Assembly (NCBI GenBank): GCA_036873135.1
Contig: JAPTYO010000008.1
Span: forward strand, 35,784,819-35,848,818
DNA from: Clarkia xantiana subsp. parviflora
Lineage: Eukaryota; Streptophyta; Magnoliopsida; Myrtales; Onagraceae
DNA: 64,000 nucleotides
Direction: 5' to 3'
In this document: piece by piece, positions 63,422 to 64,000 of the stretch
Layout of the letters: each line of letters begins with the position of its first letter
Position numbering within the stretch: position 1 is the first letter of the stretch
The notes under the pieces: generated by a model
Seen by the model: the letters and a program-made list of their open reading frames with translations, nothing else
What the model was told of the DNA's origin: nothing
Database searches by the model: none
Made by a program: the position numbers and the translations under genes

Positions 63422-64000
63422 TAAGTGGCTTGTATGAGTGATGGAATTTTGACATTTGAAATAATATTTCGATTGAATAAAAGAATTGCAAATTGAGTAT
63501 ATGATCTATCGACGTCATAATGATAAATAACATCGGATTTTTTGGTCTATAAACTAAGTCGTAGGAAGAGGTAAAACTCTTCCATCAAAATTATGTCGGA
63601 TGTGAACCTTGCCTCGTCACACAGGCACGGTCATCTTGTAGGAGAGGGGAACCTCTATCACAACAAGATTGGTTAAGAACCAGGGGGATAAACCTGGTTA
63701 AGCGAAATGATAACTTGGTCACGCTTAAAGCATGACCTAATCATCGTTTTGTAAATCGCCGTGTTGGACTTTGTCCATCATTAATATCACGCGTGCTTCA
63801 TTCTACATGTGCCATGTTCGACCACGGGGTCATGCTCGGTTGTGCTAGCTAGAATCCTTGTGATTCAAAGGGCGCATACTTCTTCACCTTGAGCGTGTGA
63901 TTGATCCCGGGTGTCTTATGAAGAGGCACCAAAGTATCCTCTCAGAATCAGAACTTATACCTAAGGTCTAGCTCAATGTTCGCTTCCCGGCATACGAGCG
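63422..64000 (+). other. copia copy 2 3' non-coding region
   Basis: Aligns with 5110-5750 of copy 1 to the last base of the window (TTCGCTTCCCGGCATACGAG against TTCCCAGCGTACGAG). Confidence 0.7.

Larger units (their letters stand above)
57387..64000 (+). mobile_element. Ty1/copia retrotransposon copy 2, 3' end outside window
   Basis: Same family as 1-6820. 5' LTR, canonical initiator-tRNA-Met primer site, leader, short gag, non-coding spacer, RT and RNase H remnants, 3' non-coding part; the 3' LTR would start a few hundred bases beyond the window. Inserted into LTR G; left flank GGAAA is the expected duplication. Confidence 0.88.

Overview
The window looks like a repeat-dominated intergenic stretch of a flowering-plant nuclear genome, probably a eudicot. 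It consists almost entirely of LTR retrotransposons nested in one another. I see no intact host gene, no rRNA or tRNA gene and nothing bacterial. The evidence is: Ty1/copia and Ty3/gypsy (Tat-type) gag and pol domains, LTR pairs with TG...CA ends and matching 5-bp target duplications, plant-type primer sites, a MITE with an 8-bp duplication, and AT-rich filler. I use working names A to G for the elements. The species cannot be read from the sequence.

Layout. 1-6820: 3' part of a copia element (copy 1) ending in its 3' LTR, inserted in element E. 6821-20626: Tat-type element E (+), visible as the start of its antisense gene, 62-bp repeats and a 3' LTR. Element E is split by the complete element B (8589-19383, minus, duplication CTAAG), and B carries a hAT-type MITE (15388-16008). 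20627-22243: AT-rich. 22244-27388: copia element F (minus) with 181-bp LTRs, duplication GTTAA, a ruined interior and many short hairpins. 27811-37256: Tat-type element A (minus, 760-bp LTRs, duplication TATAT) with RT, RNase H and integrase but a fused, shortened Gag. About 37573: Helitron-like 3' end. 38100-41273: 3'-truncated Tat element C (minus, gag-protease plus 5' LTR), abutting the broken 5' LTR of element D. 41274-53973: element D (+), whose antisense gene holds a truncated copia copy (47869-50341) in an intron. 53985-57386: gypsy RT fragment and an Ogre-like LTR (G) with an 84-bp minisatellite. 57387-64000: a second copy of the first copia family, running off the window.

How the parts relate. 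B, D and E belong to one family. B and D have gag and protease, then a second Gag-like C-terminal half, and no reverse transcriptase, RNase H or integrase. Converging on this from the other strand is a spliced gene of the 'putative gypsy type transposon' (Transposase_28) class with its own TATA-like box. Between the two lies a tandem array whose core motif is shared by B and D. Element A has the same plan but keeps pol and has lost the Gag core and protease. A and the B/D family share almost the same primer site (TGGCGCCGTCYGTGGG) and a G-rich polypurine tract, so they look like complementary halves of a mobile system. That interdependence is inference. The best candidates for something new are the pol-less double-Gag architecture, the homologous arrays between convergent genes, and the hairpin series of element F.
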